Positions 16,078-25,000 are shown, counted from the first letter of the stretch. The stretch: 54,710 bases of DNA from Victivallales bacterium (GCA_017554445.1 JAFZIJ010000190.1:1-54710), one strand, 5' to 3'. Translations and numbers: made by a program. The notes: a model not told the origin generated them from the sequence alone.

Positions 16078-16107
16078 CAGAGTCTGATTGCCGAAGGAAA
16101 AAGCGAC

Positions 16108-18408
16108 ATGTTAAAAATCCATATTCCAAAAGACGAAGGAATCTACGGAATCGCCGCCCGCACATTTGCGGATTTGTGGTGGCAAGTTACTTGCGTCAAG
16201 CTAGATATCGTCACGGAAGCTTCTGCTGGCGACGATCTCGTTGTCATCGGTTCTGATGCGGCGAACCATTTCGTCCATGAGAAAATCATCGACGGAACGA
16301 TTCGCGATTTCGCTCTGCGCACAGGCTCGGACGACTACGTCATCAAATCCGCCTTTGAGAACGACCGCCATCTCCTGTTTCTCGCGGGCGGCCGCGGTCG
16401 CGCTTTGCTCTACGCCATCTATGACTTCTTCGAACGCCGCGCCGGTTGTCATTACTTCTGGGACGGCGATGTCATTCCGTCATCGCCGACCATAGACATC
16501 GCGAATCTCGACGTCTCCGAATCGCCACGATTCGATTACCGCGGCCTACGCTATTTCGCCCACCGCAGCCTCGACCGTTTCCAAGCGGAGCATTGGAATC
16601 TCGAACAGTGGCAGAAGGAAATCGATTGGATTCTCAAGAAACGGATGAACTTCTTCATGCTGCGCATCGGCCTCGACGACCTCTTCCAAAAGGCGTTTCC
16701 GGACATCGTCGATTATCCAAAATGGGACGTTCCCGAAGCCGTTCCACGTTCGTATGACGACCGCAACCTCTTCTGGTCGTTGCAGGATCGCGGCGAACTG
16801 CGCAAGCAGTTGCTTCAATACGCTCGCGACCGCGATTTGCTCCATCCGGAAGACCTCGGCACGATGACGCATTGGTACAGCCGCACGCCACTGCAGTATT
16901 TGGATAAAATCAAGCCTGATTTCGTCCCGCAATCGACCAGCGGCTACGCGGAAAAGACAGGCCTCGTATGGGATATCCGGCAGGACAAGAATCTGGACGC
17001 CTACTTCAAGCTGACGGAAACGCACATCCGCGAATACGGCTCGCCCGAACTTTTCCACACAATCGGCCTCGCGGAACGCCGTTGCTACAAAGACGATACG
17101 GCCAACCATGAAATGAAACTCTACACGTACCGCCGCATTATCAATAAGTTGCGTGAAAAATACCCGCAGGCCCCTCTGCTGATCGCTTCATGGGACTTCT
17201 GCATGCATTGGCGGCCTGAACAAGTTCGCGAACTCGTCTCGCAATTCGATCCCGCCAATACGATTATTCTCGACTACACGTCCGACACGGATGATGAATT
17301 GAACAATTTCAAGAACTGGGGCCTTCTCGGCAAGTTCCCGTGGATTTTCGGCATCTTCAACGCCTACGAGGCCCATTCGGAAATGCGCGGCAACTACAAC
17401 GTCATTGAACGCAATCTTCCCATGGCCGTAGAAGATCCTATGTGCAAAGGACTTATCTATTGGCCGGAGATTTCCCACTCCGACACGCTCATGATTGAAT
17501 ATTTCGCCGCCAATACATGGTCGCCGACGCCGTCGAACATCAAAATCAACGATTTCGTCAAAACGTTCTGCCATAATCGTTACGATGAAGAGACCGCCGA
17601 AACGATGCTACCGATCTGGCAGGCCGCTCTGCCGTTGGCGAAAGCCGACCACTGGTCGGGCCCCAATTCCACATTCGGCCATGACTACGAACTTTACGCC
17701 ATGCGCATTCCGCAATGGGCCGCCTGGACAAGACGCCATCTGCTGCAAATGGAGATGTTCGCCAACGGCGTCAGAGGTCCGCTCGCAAATTGCCAATCGT
17801 TATTGCAACAGCTTGCGGCCGTTGATCTTGAAGATGCCACGCCATTCGTCAGACGCGATGTCATCGACATCGCGCGCATGGTTGCGGGACGCGCCGCCGA
17901 ATATGCCTGCGCATCTTTCAAACTTGCGGCGGAAGACTGGCGGAACGGTATCGTTCCAAAGGAAAAGCCGCTCGCCTTCCTTGCGAAAATGCGGGAAGTT
18001 CTAGCCGTCATGCTGGATATTCTCTCCGCCAGCGATGAATTCTCCCTGTATGCGTCGTTGCAGGCACTTCGGGCGAAGCATGAAACAAATCCGAAATTCG
18101 AAACCACATTGAAAGGCAACGCTGAAAACAACTACTGCCGCACGCAGATCACGGAACTTGTCTCCGACGTCTATATTCCCGTCATCGACGCCTTCACGGA
18201 CTATTTCGCCAAACGCTTCGATTCCGGCAACCACGCTCCGTTCAACGACTTGCTACAGCCACTAAAGGAAGTTGCACAGCCCATCGTCGATGCGTTCTAT
18301 GACAAGCCGTTGGCGGACATGCAGGTTGATGCAGAAGCGGCCTTCAATAAACTACCGCAGACAATTTCGAAGATGGCGACCATCATTGCAGAGCTTACAA
18401 GCCTATAA
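16108..18408 (+). CDS. GH89-like (alpha-N-acetylglucosaminidase-type) glycosidase
   Basis: A 766-residue intracellular protein. The N-terminal domain (about 1-140) ends in GGRGRALLYAIYDFFERRAG, as in hexosaminidase/alpha-glucuronidase-type accessory domains. It is followed by a barrel starting FDYRGLRYFAHRSL and WQKEIDWILKKRMNFFML, similar to the W-x-x-E-I-D-W-x-x-x-x-x-x-N element of GH89. Later, FPWIFGIFNAYEAHSEMRG and MCKGLIYWPEI resemble the GH89 region around the catalytic acid. A helical C-terminal domain (about 520-766) matches family architecture. Sequence divergence is high, so activity on alpha-GlcNAc is a guess. No signal peptide implies an imported oligosaccharide substrate. Confidence 0.55.
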   Translation: MLKIHIPKDEGIYGIAARTFADLWWQVTCVKLDIVTEASAGDDLVVIGSDAANHFVHEKIIDGTIRDFALRTGSDDYVIKSAFENDRHLLFLAGGRGRALLYAIYDFFERRAGCHYFWDGDVIPSSPTIDIANLDVSESPRFDYRGLRYFAHRSLDRFQAEHWNLEQWQKEIDWILKKRMNFFMLRIGLDDLFQKAFPDIVDYPKWDVPEAVPRSYDDRNLFWSLQDRGELRKQLLQYARDRDLLHPEDLGTMTHWYSRTPLQYLDKIKPDFVPQSTSGYAEKTGLVWDIRQDKNLDAYFKLTETHIREYGSPELFHTIGLAERRCYKDDTANHEMKLYTYRRIINKLREKYPQAPLLIASWDFCMHWRPEQVRELVSQFDPANTIILDYTSDTDDELNNFKNWGLLGKFPWIFGIFNAYEAHSEMRGNYNVIERNLPMAVEDPMCKGLIYWPEISHSDTLMIEYFAANTWSPTPSNIKINDFVKTFCHNRYDEETAETMLPIWQAALPLAKADHWSGPNSTFGHDYELYAMRIPQWAAWTRRHLLQMEMFANGVRGPLANCQSLLQQLAAVDLEDATPFVRRDVIDIARMVAGRAAEYACASFKLAAEDWRNGIVPKEKPLAFLAKMREVLAVMLDILSASDEFSLYASLQALRAKHETNPKFETTLKGNAENNYCRTQITELVSDVYIPVIDAFTDYFAKRFDSGNHAPFNDLLQPLKEVAQPIVDAFYDKPLADMQVDAEAAFNKLPQTISKMATIIAELTSL

Positions 18409-18426
18409 ATATAAAAGGAAACGATT

Positions 18427-19185
18427 ATGGGAAAACTCAATGATTTCGGCTACGTCGATAACGCCTTCGCCAACATCCGCAAGGTCGTCGATGAGCAAGC
18501 CGACAACATCCAGAAGGCCGCCAGCCTGATGGCGGACGCCATCGCGAACGACCGACTCATCAGCGTCTATGGCGGCGGCGGCCACACGACGCTCCCCATG
18601 GGCGAAATGTTCTTCCGCGCGGGCGGCCTCGCCAACATCAACCCGCTCATGGAAACTGCCCTCTCCGTTTTCAATCAATCACTTAAGTATTTGGAACTGG
18701 AACGCACCGTCAATTTCGGCGCGTCCATCATCAAATACTACGATATCAAGCAGGACGACGTCGTCATCATTTTCCACAACATCGGCATCAATCCCGCCAC
18801 GATCGACGCCGCCATGCAGATCAAGAAGCAAGGCGGCAAAATCATCGCCGTCGCAAGCTCTTATTGGCAAAACGAAATGCCGAAAGACCATTTCATCCGC
18901 CATCCGTCCGGCAAGAATCTCTTCGATTTCGCAGATGTCTGCATCGACGACTACAATCCTGTTGGCGATGCCATCGTGAACATCCCCGGGCTGGACACAC
19001 CGATCGCTCCCGTCTCGAACATCGTCGATTTCACGATCGCCCATCTGCTTGAAATCGAGACGGTTCGCCAATGCGTCGAACGCGGCATCGTTCCGCCCGT
19101 TTGGAACAGCGCCAACGCGCCCGGCGGCGACGAAAAGAACGCCGCCTATCTTACCAAATACAAACCGCGCATCAAAATGCTCTAA
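18427..19185 (+). CDS. SIS-domain sugar isomerase-like protein
   Basis: A 252-residue sugar isomerase (SIS) fold protein of the 'sugar isomerase domain-containing' group. RLISVYGGGGHTTLPMGEMF carries the sugar-phosphate-binding loop. IKQDDVVIIFHNIGINPAT is the second SIS signature (serine replaced, typical of this subgroup). VASSYWQNEMPKDHF follows. It has no DNA-binding domain, so it is an enzyme rather than an RpiR-type regulator. It starts 18 bp after the glycosidase and precedes an unknown protein and a Gfo/Idh oxidoreductase, consistent with intracellular handling of a phosphorylated amino sugar or similar. Confidence 0.8.
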   Translation: MGKLNDFGYVDNAFANIRKVVDEQADNIQKAASLMADAIANDRLISVYGGGGHTTLPMGEMFFRAGGLANINPLMETALSVFNQSLKYLELERTVNFGASIIKYYDIKQDDVVIIFHNIGINPATIDAAMQIKKQGGKIIAVASSYWQNEMPKDHFIRHPSGKNLFDFADVCIDDYNPVGDAIVNIPGLDTPIAPVSNIVDFTIAHLLEIETVRQCVERGIVPPVWNSANAPGGDEKNAAYLTKYKPRIKML

Positions 19186-19196
19186 AAAACAAACAT

Positions 19197-19232
19197 CCCA
19201 AATATCCAGAACATCCAGAACATCCAGAACAT
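19197..19232 (+). repeat. Intergenic 9-bp tandem repeat
   Basis: CCCAAATAT plus three exact copies of CCAGAACAT occupy 36 bp of the 59-bp gap inside the cluster, ending just before the TTAGGAACCACC leader of the next gene. Confidence 0.75.
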
Positions 19233-19244
19233 TTAGGAACCACC

Positions 19245-19973
19245 ATGAAACTAAAAGAAATGAATGCGGCGCTGCAACGCCTCCGCGACAAATACGCCGT
19301 CAAGGCGGACGGCGAGATCGTCGCCGCCAAGGAAGGCTCCATCGGCAATTGCGCAGAACTCAAGCTCGCCGACGGCACCATCTGCAAGTTGCTCCCGTGG
19401 AGAAAGGAACGCCGTTTTATCGAATTGAAAAATCTTATCGACAACAAGATTCTGGAAGGCGTCTCAACCCTCCGTTTCATGAATCTGAAAGCGGCGGACT
19501 GCATCCGCCCGCTGCTCTACCGCGAACTGGATCTGGCGGCTTTTCTCGGCGAAGCGGACGTCACGTCGCTGTTCGCCACCGTCAACGGCAAAACCGCCAA
19601 TCTGATCGTCCGTCTGGCAGACGGAAAGAGCTGCTCCATCGAATGTTCCGCCGCCCTGCCCGCCAATGCGGAGCCGATTGACAAGCATGAAATCATCGCC
19701 CGCCGTGGCGTCGCTTGCGACCGCACCGTCGATACGCAGGTTCCGCAGGCTTCCATCTACGAATTCACGGCCGACGGCGAAAAACGCTATACCGACACGG
19801 ATACAGAGCTGTTCGGCTTCGAACTGGACGAAATTCTGACCATCCGCGCCGCCTATGCCGTCCTTTCCGATCCGTCGCTCGTCGCTCAATGGAACGCCAT
19901 CGACGCAAAGGTCACGGCGCAAGTCCAGAACGCGTTGGAATCGGACAAGTTACGTAAACCCGTCTGCTGCTGA
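19245..19973 (+). CDS. Conserved hypothetical protein in sugar catabolic cluster
   Basis: A 242-residue protein I do not recognise. It begins with a helix (MNAALQRLRDKYAVKADGE), then a beta-rich part (SIGNCAELKLADGTICKLLP; LFATVNGKTANLIVRLADG; CSIECSAALPANAEPIDKH) and ends with two helices (IRAAYAVLSDPSLVAQW). The beta-rich centre and the phrase VDTQVPQASIYEFTADGE could suit the substrate-binding domain of a Gfo/Idh-type enzyme without its Rossmann half. It lies 12 bp before a Gfo/Idh/MocA oxidoreductase gene and may be its partner subunit; that is inference. An upstream in-frame start would run through the 9-mer repeat, and AGGA six bases before ATG 19245 supports the chosen start. Confidence 0.7.
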   Translation: MKLKEMNAALQRLRDKYAVKADGEIVAAKEGSIGNCAELKLADGTICKLLPWRKERRFIELKNLIDNKILEGVSTLRFMNLKAADCIRPLLYRELDLAAFLGEADVTSLFATVNGKTANLIVRLADGKSCSIECSAALPANAEPIDKHEIIARRGVACDRTVDTQVPQASIYEFTADGEKRYTDTDTELFGFELDEILTIRAAYAVLSDPSLVAQWNAIDAKVTAQVQNALESDKLRKPVCC

Positions 19974-19985
19974 GGAGGAACATCC

Positions 19986-21062
19986 ATGAAACCTGTGAAA
20001 ATCGCCATGATGGCCCTCACGCACGGCCATACCCGCAAATATTATCAGACGCTACGCGAAAACAGCAAGCTGGATTGGGTCGCCTCCTGTGCCGCAGATC
20101 AGCGTGCAAAAGACGTCTATGAACTTTACAACAACGGCGTTCCCTGCTATCTCTCTGCGGAAGAGATGTTTGCGAAGCATCCAGACATTGAGGCCGTCGT
20201 CATCGCATCCGCCAATGACCAGCATCTGAAAGAGATGAAACTCTGCGCGGAGCGCGGCGTCCACATCCTCTCCATGAAGATTCCGACCTTTGATCCGAAA
20301 GAATACGACGAAATGATCGAACTCGTGGACAAGGCGGGCATCGTCTGCCAGATCGAACTGGAAATGCACTATAATCCTGTCGTCAAACGACTTCAGGAGA
20401 TCATCGCATCCGGCAAGCTCGGCAAACTGCTGTCCGTCCAGATGACGAACATCACACTGTCGCCTGTCTGGGCCTTCCCGTGGCAGGGCGTGCCCGAAGC
20501 CTCCTACGGCTCGCGCGTTCCGCTCAAGAAAGGCGACAGCCGTTTCCGCGGCGGCGCCCTCTGCGATCATCCGCACATCTTCGATTTGATCCGCTGGCTG
20601 ACAGGCTCCGATTTCGACTACGTCTATTCGCAAGTCGCCCCCAACCTCCGTCCGGATATCGAAGTGGAGGACATGATTCTCGCCAGCGGCAAAATGAAGG
20701 ACGGCACGGCCTTCTTGTTCGATCCGTCGTGGTCGCGCATGGAGGAACGTCTCGCCGTGCCCGCCCCCGGCTGGGAAGTCTTCCCGAAACGTATGGAAGT
20801 CAACGTCACCATCACAGGTGAAAAAGGCACCGTCATGTGCGACTGCTTCGGCCCGAACGTCTATCACAACGGCGCGCCGCACGACCGCTACACCGTCCAA
20901 TACACGTACTTCGACGAATGGATCGGCCTTATCGACGAATTCGTCGATTGCATCCGCAACCACAAGCAGCCGAAGATCAATCTTCGTTGGCACCGCCAGA
21001 CGATTGACTTCATGAACGCCTGCTACAAGAGCGTGGAGACAGGTCTTCCTGCCAACGTCTAA
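19986..21062 (+). CDS. Gfo/Idh/MocA family oxidoreductase
   Basis: A 358-residue NAD(P)-dependent sugar oxidoreductase. N-terminal Rossmann region KIAMMALTHGHTRKYYQTL, where the usual G-x-G-x-x-G is replaced by A-L-T-H-G-H-T, a variant common in this subgroup. DIEAVVIASANDQHLKEM is the nucleotide-domain continuation. MKIPTF is the equivalent of the E-K-P motif (Lys retained, Glu replaced by Met). The C-terminal substrate domain includes GGALCDHPHIFDLIRWLTG with the conserved D-x-x-x-H-x-x-D/H pattern. A strong GAGGAG precedes the start. It follows the unknown 242-aa protein closely, and the two are probably co-translated. Confidence 0.9.
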   Translation: MKPVKIAMMALTHGHTRKYYQTLRENSKLDWVASCAADQRAKDVYELYNNGVPCYLSAEEMFAKHPDIEAVVIASANDQHLKEMKLCAERGVHILSMKIPTFDPKEYDEMIELVDKAGIVCQIELEMHYNPVVKRLQEIIASGKLGKLLSVQMTNITLSPVWAFPWQGVPEASYGSRVPLKKGDSRFRGGALCDHPHIFDLIRWLTGSDFDYVYSQVAPNLRPDIEVEDMILASGKMKDGTAFLFDPSWSRMEERLAVPAPGWEVFPKRMEVNVTITGEKGTVMCDCFGPNVYHNGAPHDRYTVQYTYFDEWIGLIDEFVDCIRNHKQPKINLRWHRQTIDFMNACYKSVETGLPANV

Positions 21063-21063
21063 A

Positions 21064-21120
21064 CGGGAGGAGGGTCCCGCTCCCGCGGGACCGGACGCGC
21101 AGGAGCGCGTCCCCCTATAG
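21064..21120. repeat. Composite GC-rich multi-hairpin element, copy 1
   Basis: Right after a stop codon: outer GGGAGGAGG paired loosely with CCCCCT, enclosing GGTCCCGC-TCCC-GCGGGACC (21073-21092) and GGACGCGC-AGGA-GCGCGTCC (21093-21112). Related elements are at 24151 and 36724. Confidence 0.7.
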
Positions 21121-21133
21121 CTTAATACTTGGT

Positions 21134-21244
21134 ATTCTGGAGGTTCTGGCATTTCTGGATAATCTGGAGACAGCTTGATTCCAGCAAAACCTGAACATCA
21201 ACTTAAATCCAGAACATCCAGAACATCCAGAACATCCAGAATAA
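21134..21244. repeat. Inverted arrays of 9-bp repeats
   Basis: Four 9-mers of the type TTCTGGA (21134-21169) face four of the type CCAGAACAT (21209-21244), so the array can fold into a long imperfect hairpin. It lies between two same-strand genes, where processing or attenuation is possible. Confidence 0.7.
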
Positions 21245-21268
21245 TCCCAACCTAAAAAGGAAACCACC

Positions 21269-22147
21269 ATGTACCAGTATGCAACATCCGTTCCCGACAA
21301 AATCGCCTTGGAGCCAGAATGGCTTGAAGGTCTGAAACGCGCCAAATTGAAGCGCATCGAATACTCCTGCGCAGGCTCCACAAACGCGGAAAACATCGGC
21401 GAAAAAGTCCGCATCATGGCTGAATTGCAGGACGCTGGCAGTGTCATCATCGGCAGCATCCATATTCCGTTCGGCAGAGGCTGGGAGTTCGCCGACCCCG
21501 ATGAAAGCAAACGCAAACCCGCTTCCGACAACACGGCAGCGTTCATCCGCGCATGTGCTCCGTTGAAATGCAAAAACTTCACACTGCACGGCTGTCTGGA
21601 GCCTGTTCCATGGGACAATCCGGAACGTGCCGAATGGCTCAAGGCGTTCCGCAAAACGCTGTCGGAACTCGTTCCCGTCGCGAAAGAACAAGGCGTAAGT
21701 ATCAACGTGGAAGACCTGCCGCGTTCATGCCTCGGCAACACGGCGGAAGAACTTGCCGCGATGGTCGATGGCTTCCCGCTGGAACAAGTCGGCGTCTGCT
21801 TTGACGTCAACCATTTCTGCGGCCATCCCGAAAAACTGGTTGATGGCATCAAACTGCTTGCGCCGCGCATCCGCACGTTCCACATCTCCGACTACGATGG
21901 CATTGATGAATGCCATTGGTATCCAGGCTTGGGCGTCATCGACTGGGCAGGCATCATGGAAGCCGTCAAGCAGCTGCCGAACGACGTTCTCTTGATGTTT
22001 GAAGTGTTTGGCTTCCTGAACGCCCCGAAATGGCAGAACAGGGCCATCGCTCCCGATGTGATCATGAAGTCCTTTGAACGCAACGTGTTCTTCATGGAAA
22101 ACGCCGCTGAGATTCAGCGGCGAATTAACGAACTGAAGATAGACTGA
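21269..22147 (+). CDS. Sugar phosphate isomerase/epimerase (xylose isomerase-like TIM barrel)
   Basis: A 292-residue AP-endonuclease-2/xylose isomerase-like barrel. Metal-ligand strands are visible: VSINVEDLPRS (Glu), VGVCFDVNHFCGHPEK (Asp and His), IRTFHISDYDG (His, then Asp) and LLMFEVFGF (Glu). That is the set expected for a divalent-metal sugar epimerase/isomerase. It probably interconverts ketoses or inositol-type sugars produced by the Gfo/Idh oxidoreductase upstream. It is the last gene of the cluster, separated from the previous one by repeat elements, and has a purine-rich AAAAAGGAAACC leader. Confidence 0.88.
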   Translation: MYQYATSVPDKIALEPEWLEGLKRAKLKRIEYSCAGSTNAENIGEKVRIMAELQDAGSVIIGSIHIPFGRGWEFADPDESKRKPASDNTAAFIRACAPLKCKNFTLHGCLEPVPWDNPERAEWLKAFRKTLSELVPVAKEQGVSINVEDLPRSCLGNTAEELAAMVDGFPLEQVGVCFDVNHFCGHPEKLVDGIKLLAPRIRTFHISDYDGIDECHWYPGLGVIDWAGIMEAVKQLPNDVLLMFEVFGFLNAPKWQNRAIAPDVIMKSFERNVFFMENAAEIQRRINELKID

Positions 22148-22156
22148 GACTGAATA

Positions 22157-22255
22157 CTGGAGTTCTGGATTTTCGGAACATACTGGATATTCTGGATATT
22201 CTGGAGAAAAACAAAATTTCCAGAACTTCCAGAACTTCCAGTATATCCAGAAACA
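22157..22255. repeat. Inverted arrays of 9-bp repeats between convergent genes
   Basis: Six 9-mer-like units beginning CTGGA (22157-22209) face CCAGAACTT, CCAGAACTT, CCAGTATAT, CCAGAAACA (22220-22255). The arms are largely complementary and may serve as a bidirectional terminator for the isomerase and the FAD enzyme. Confidence 0.7.
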
Positions 22256-22266
22256 GAAGTCTATGC

Positions 22267-24111
22267 CTAGTAGGCTCTTATCTCATACACCGTCACATCG
22301 GCCGCGCCATTGGTAGCCGTGAAGCGGAATTCGACGACATCGCATTCCGTCGGAGGAATCGCCACGACATTGTGCCGTTGGTGATTGTCCCTTATCTCTT
22401 TGGTATAGACGGTCTTCCCGTTGCGGAAGGCCGTAATGGTATAATCCTTCACGAGTTCCGGCGGGATGCCGATACGCTGCTGGGCTTGGCGGTTGGCAGA
22501 CATCGTGACGCGAATTGGATAGGCAAAATTCGAATCGAACGTCAGCCGCAATTCGGAAATGGTATGCGGAGCATCCAATTTCATGCAGAGCGTTTCGCCG
22601 TTGGCGGACAAGCCATTGGAAATCCATGCGTTTGAATCGTCGCCAAGCTTGCGTGAAACACCGTTGACGACATTCTGCGGCGTGCCGTTCGGTTTTGCGG
22701 AACTCGCTGTAAACGTCGCCTTTCGTGCAAAATCCTTTTCGTCTTGATTGAGAATATTCGGCAGGAAGCCGTCGTCTTTCAAGATAAGTTGCTGGACTTC
22801 AGGAATATGCGGTGCCAATTCACGTGGCAGGACGTTGTATTTCACGCATAGGGCGGCGGCGGTGCCGACCGCCTGGCCGCCGACGGCGCAGCAGCCGAGA
22901 ATACGCGTACTGGCAAGTCCAAGCTTGGATGTACTGATGTCGCGCCCCGCCAGGAAGAGATTGCGGATGTTGCGCGAATAGTACGAACGATATGGAATCG
23001 TATAGACGCCTGTGAAATGATGGCAGTCGCTGGGCAGGACGTCGAAATCCAGAAGTCCGTGCGGCGCATGAAGATCGACGCACCAGCCGCCGTAGGCGAC
23101 GGCATCGTCGAACTGCCGATGTTCCAGAATGTCGCATTCGTTCAGCACGTAGTCACCGAGCAGGCGACGGCTTTCACGCATACCAGGCAATGCGCCAACC
23201 CATTCGAGCGCAAAGTTTTCCGCACCATGCTGCCCGCCGTTTTTGATGTGGTCCCACAGACCGTAGGCATAGGCCATCAAATCGTCGCGGATTTTTTCAT
23301 AGTCGGGAATGATATCGTCGCCATCGCCCATGAGCTCCAACCACCAGTAACCGTAATCGACTGCGGCACAACTGCATGCGGAAAGGCGGAGCCATTCTTC
23401 CGGATCGGGCGCCATGCTCGCATCGACTTTCATCGTTTTGGAATGGACGCGATAGCGGAGTTGATGCTCCGTCAGTTTCTTCGCGAAGGCCGGCGGTTCG
23501 TATTTGACAGGATGGCCTGTATCGACGGCTTTCATGAGAATCGTGTTGCCCATGCGTTCGTTATTGGGCTGATCGGGAGCGTGCGGTTCGCCATATTCTT
23601 TATTGGATTCGCTGCCCTGCGTGTAGTCCGCTCCCGCAAAATAGCCGAGCGTGCCGTTGCCAGTGGCATCGACGAACAACGGCGCGGAGATTTTCAACGT
23701 CAGTTCGGTCGTCTCTTGGAAGCAGGAAATCGACGTGATGATGTCGCCATCGACGGAGCAGTCGAACATGGGGCAGTTCAGATAGACTGTCAGATTCTTT
23801 TCGTTTTTGGCGGCTTCGAAGAGAACCATGTCCCAAATGGAATAGTTGAACGTGTCGTTGCGGCTCTTGTTTTCGAGCATCAGTTCATAGAGCAGGCCTG
23901 ATTCCGCGTAATCCGTCTGGCGGAGGCTTTGGTCGGCGCCGCTGATGTGGATGCGGATTTCGCTGGAGGCGTTGCCGCCGAGCACGGGACGAGCGTGGAC
24001 GAGAGCGACGTTGGCACCATGACGCGCGGCGGAAATGGCGGCGCAGAGGCCGGCCATGCCGCCTCCAACCACGACGATGTCATAACTGGCTTCTTGATAG
24101 CGTTTTCTCAT
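22267..24111 (-). CDS. FAD-dependent oxidoreductase with C-terminal beta-sandwich domain
   Basis: A 614-residue flavoprotein of the FAD_oxidored (PF12831-like) group. The dinucleotide motif G-G-G-M-A-G is at 16-21. It is followed by the family motif RPVLGGNASSEIRIHISGA. LFVDATGNGTLGYFAGADY is the second FAD-contact region. The last ~130 residues (SAKPNGTPQNVVNGVSRKLG ... VYEIRAY) look like a discoidin/F5-8C-type beta-sandwich, unusual for a cytoplasmic oxidoreductase. No signal peptide. It is paralogous to the protein at 51558-53315, with shared GVWDHIKNGG-like, GALPGMRESRRLLGD and ILGCCAVGGQAVGTAAA segments. Substrate unknown; sugar oxidation is plausible from context. Confidence 0.85.
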   Translation of the reverse strand: MRKRYQEASYDIVVVGGGMAGLCAAISAARHGANVALVHARPVLGGNASSEIRIHISGADQSLRQTDYAESGLLYELMLENKSRNDTFNYSIWDMVLFEAAKNEKNLTVYLNCPMFDCSVDGDIITSISCFQETTELTLKISAPLFVDATGNGTLGYFAGADYTQGSESNKEYGEPHAPDQPNNERMGNTILMKAVDTGHPVKYEPPAFAKKLTEHQLRYRVHSKTMKVDASMAPDPEEWLRLSACSCAAVDYGYWWLELMGDGDDIIPDYEKIRDDLMAYAYGLWDHIKNGGQHGAENFALEWVGALPGMRESRRLLGDYVLNECDILEHRQFDDAVAYGGWCVDLHAPHGLLDFDVLPSDCHHFTGVYTIPYRSYYSRNIRNLFLAGRDISTSKLGLASTRILGCCAVGGQAVGTAAALCVKYNVLPRELAPHIPEVQQLILKDDGFLPNILNQDEKDFARKATFTASSAKPNGTPQNVVNGVSRKLGDDSNAWISNGLSANGETLCMKLDAPHTISELRLTFDSNFAYPIRVTMSANRQAQQRIGIPPELVKDYTITAFRNGKTVYTKEIRDNHQRHNVVAIPPTECDVVEFRFTATNGAADVTVYEIRAY

Positions 24112-24150
24112 ATTGATTCCGTTTGTTTTTATATTTTAAATTGTTTTTGA

Positions 24151-24214
24151 GGGAGGGGCCCGCTCCTGCGGGACCGCAAACCCGTATCCGATCCCGCTGG
24201 AGCGGGACCCTCCC
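24151..24214. repeat. Composite GC-rich multi-hairpin element, copy 2
   Basis: Outer stem GGGAGGG (24151-24157) with CCCTCCC (24208-24214). It encloses GGCCCGC-TCCT-GCGGGACC and TCCCGCT-GG-AGCGGGA. The element lies between two minus-strand genes and has the same three-way-junction layout as 21064 and 36751. Confidence 0.75.
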
Positions 24215-24220
24215 ATTGAA

Positions 24221-25000
24221 TTACGCAAGCATGGATGGTTTGATGTGTCCCGTCGTCTCGATGGCGTTCGCCTTGAAGACGTTGACAGTGTCGTCGAGCT
24301 CCGCTTCCTGCGAGAGGATCCAGATGCCGATTTCGCCGAACTGATGCACCATGTCGCAAAGTTCTTGCGTGGCTTTTGCGCCTTTGAACCAGCCCGTCAG
24401 CTTGTTGTCGTAGCAAACCCAAATGGTCAGGCGATGGCCTGCAGCGACTTTCACGACATCTTCCAATGTCGCCTTGTCGTTCGCGCCGTCCCAATGAAGC
24501 TCCGCCTGCGGAAAACGTTTGGCGACAAGCGCGAAGCATTCCGGCTTGCGGCAGGTGAAGCCGATCTTGCTTCCAAGATTGGCCTTTTCCAGTTGCGAGA
24601 GGAAGATTTCCTGCTGTTCCGGCGGGAAGGTCTCCCACACATTGTCAAATTTGAAGGGAATGTTGTGCGCCTTGATGAAATCGATCAGTTCCTCCAACGA
24701 CGGTATTTTTTCGCCTTTGAATTTGGGATCCTTCCATGAGCCATATTCGAGTTCGCGGGCTTGCGCAAACGTCAAATCTTTGATGGCGGTATCAGGCGGG
24801 AGGGTGGAACCATCCTGACGGCGGCCTGTGCGATTGACCGTGCGGTCGTGAAGGATGACGATATGGTTGTCCGCCGTGTATTTGGGATCGAGTTCAATGA
24901 TGTCGTAGCCTTCGTCAATGGCGGCTTGGAAGGCGGCGAAGGTGTTTTCGGGAAATTCTGAACTGACGCCGCGATGGGCTTGCAAACGGATTTTGGACAT
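24221..25000 (-). CDS. Glycerophosphodiester phosphodiesterase family protein
   Basis: A 259-residue GDPD TIM barrel. RLQAHRGVSSEFPENTFAAF holds the catalytic His and the E-N pair. YDIIELDPKYTADNHIVILHD holds the metal-binding Glu/Asp and second catalytic His. LPFKFDNV-like (IPFKFDNVW) replaces the usual L-x-I-E-x-K element, so the third acidic ligand position may differ. The C-terminus (ANAIETTGHIKPSM) matches the closing N-x-I-x-T-x-x-P region. There is no signal peptide, so it probably hydrolyses imported glycerophosphodiesters in the cytoplasm. AGAGG lies before the ATG. Confidence 0.88.
   Translation of the reverse strand: MSKIRLQAHRGVSSEFPENTFAAFQAAIDEGYDIIELDPKYTADNHIVILHDRTVNRTGRRQDGSTLPPDTAIKDLTFAQARELEYGSWKDPKFKGEKIPSLEELIDFIKAHNIPFKFDNVWETFPPEQQEIFLSQLEKANLGSKIGFTCRKPECFALVAKRFPQAELHWDGANDKATLEDVVKVAAGHRLTIWVCYDNKLTGWFKGAKATQELCDMVHQFGEIGIWILSQEAELDDTVNVFKANAIETTGHIKPSMLA

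Noticed and set aside
21134..22255. Repeat-spacer pattern of the 9-mers as a CRISPR or integron array
   Set aside because: Period is 9 bp, no spacers, no integrase; arrays occur between metabolic genes.
23017..23901. 294-codon plus-strand open frame
   Set aside because: Antisense to the FAD oxidoreductase, which has intact FAD motifs.
24151..24214. Composite hairpin as a rho-independent terminator
   Set aside because: No T-tract follows on either strand, and near-identical modules recur elsewhere, so it is treated as a dispersed repeat.
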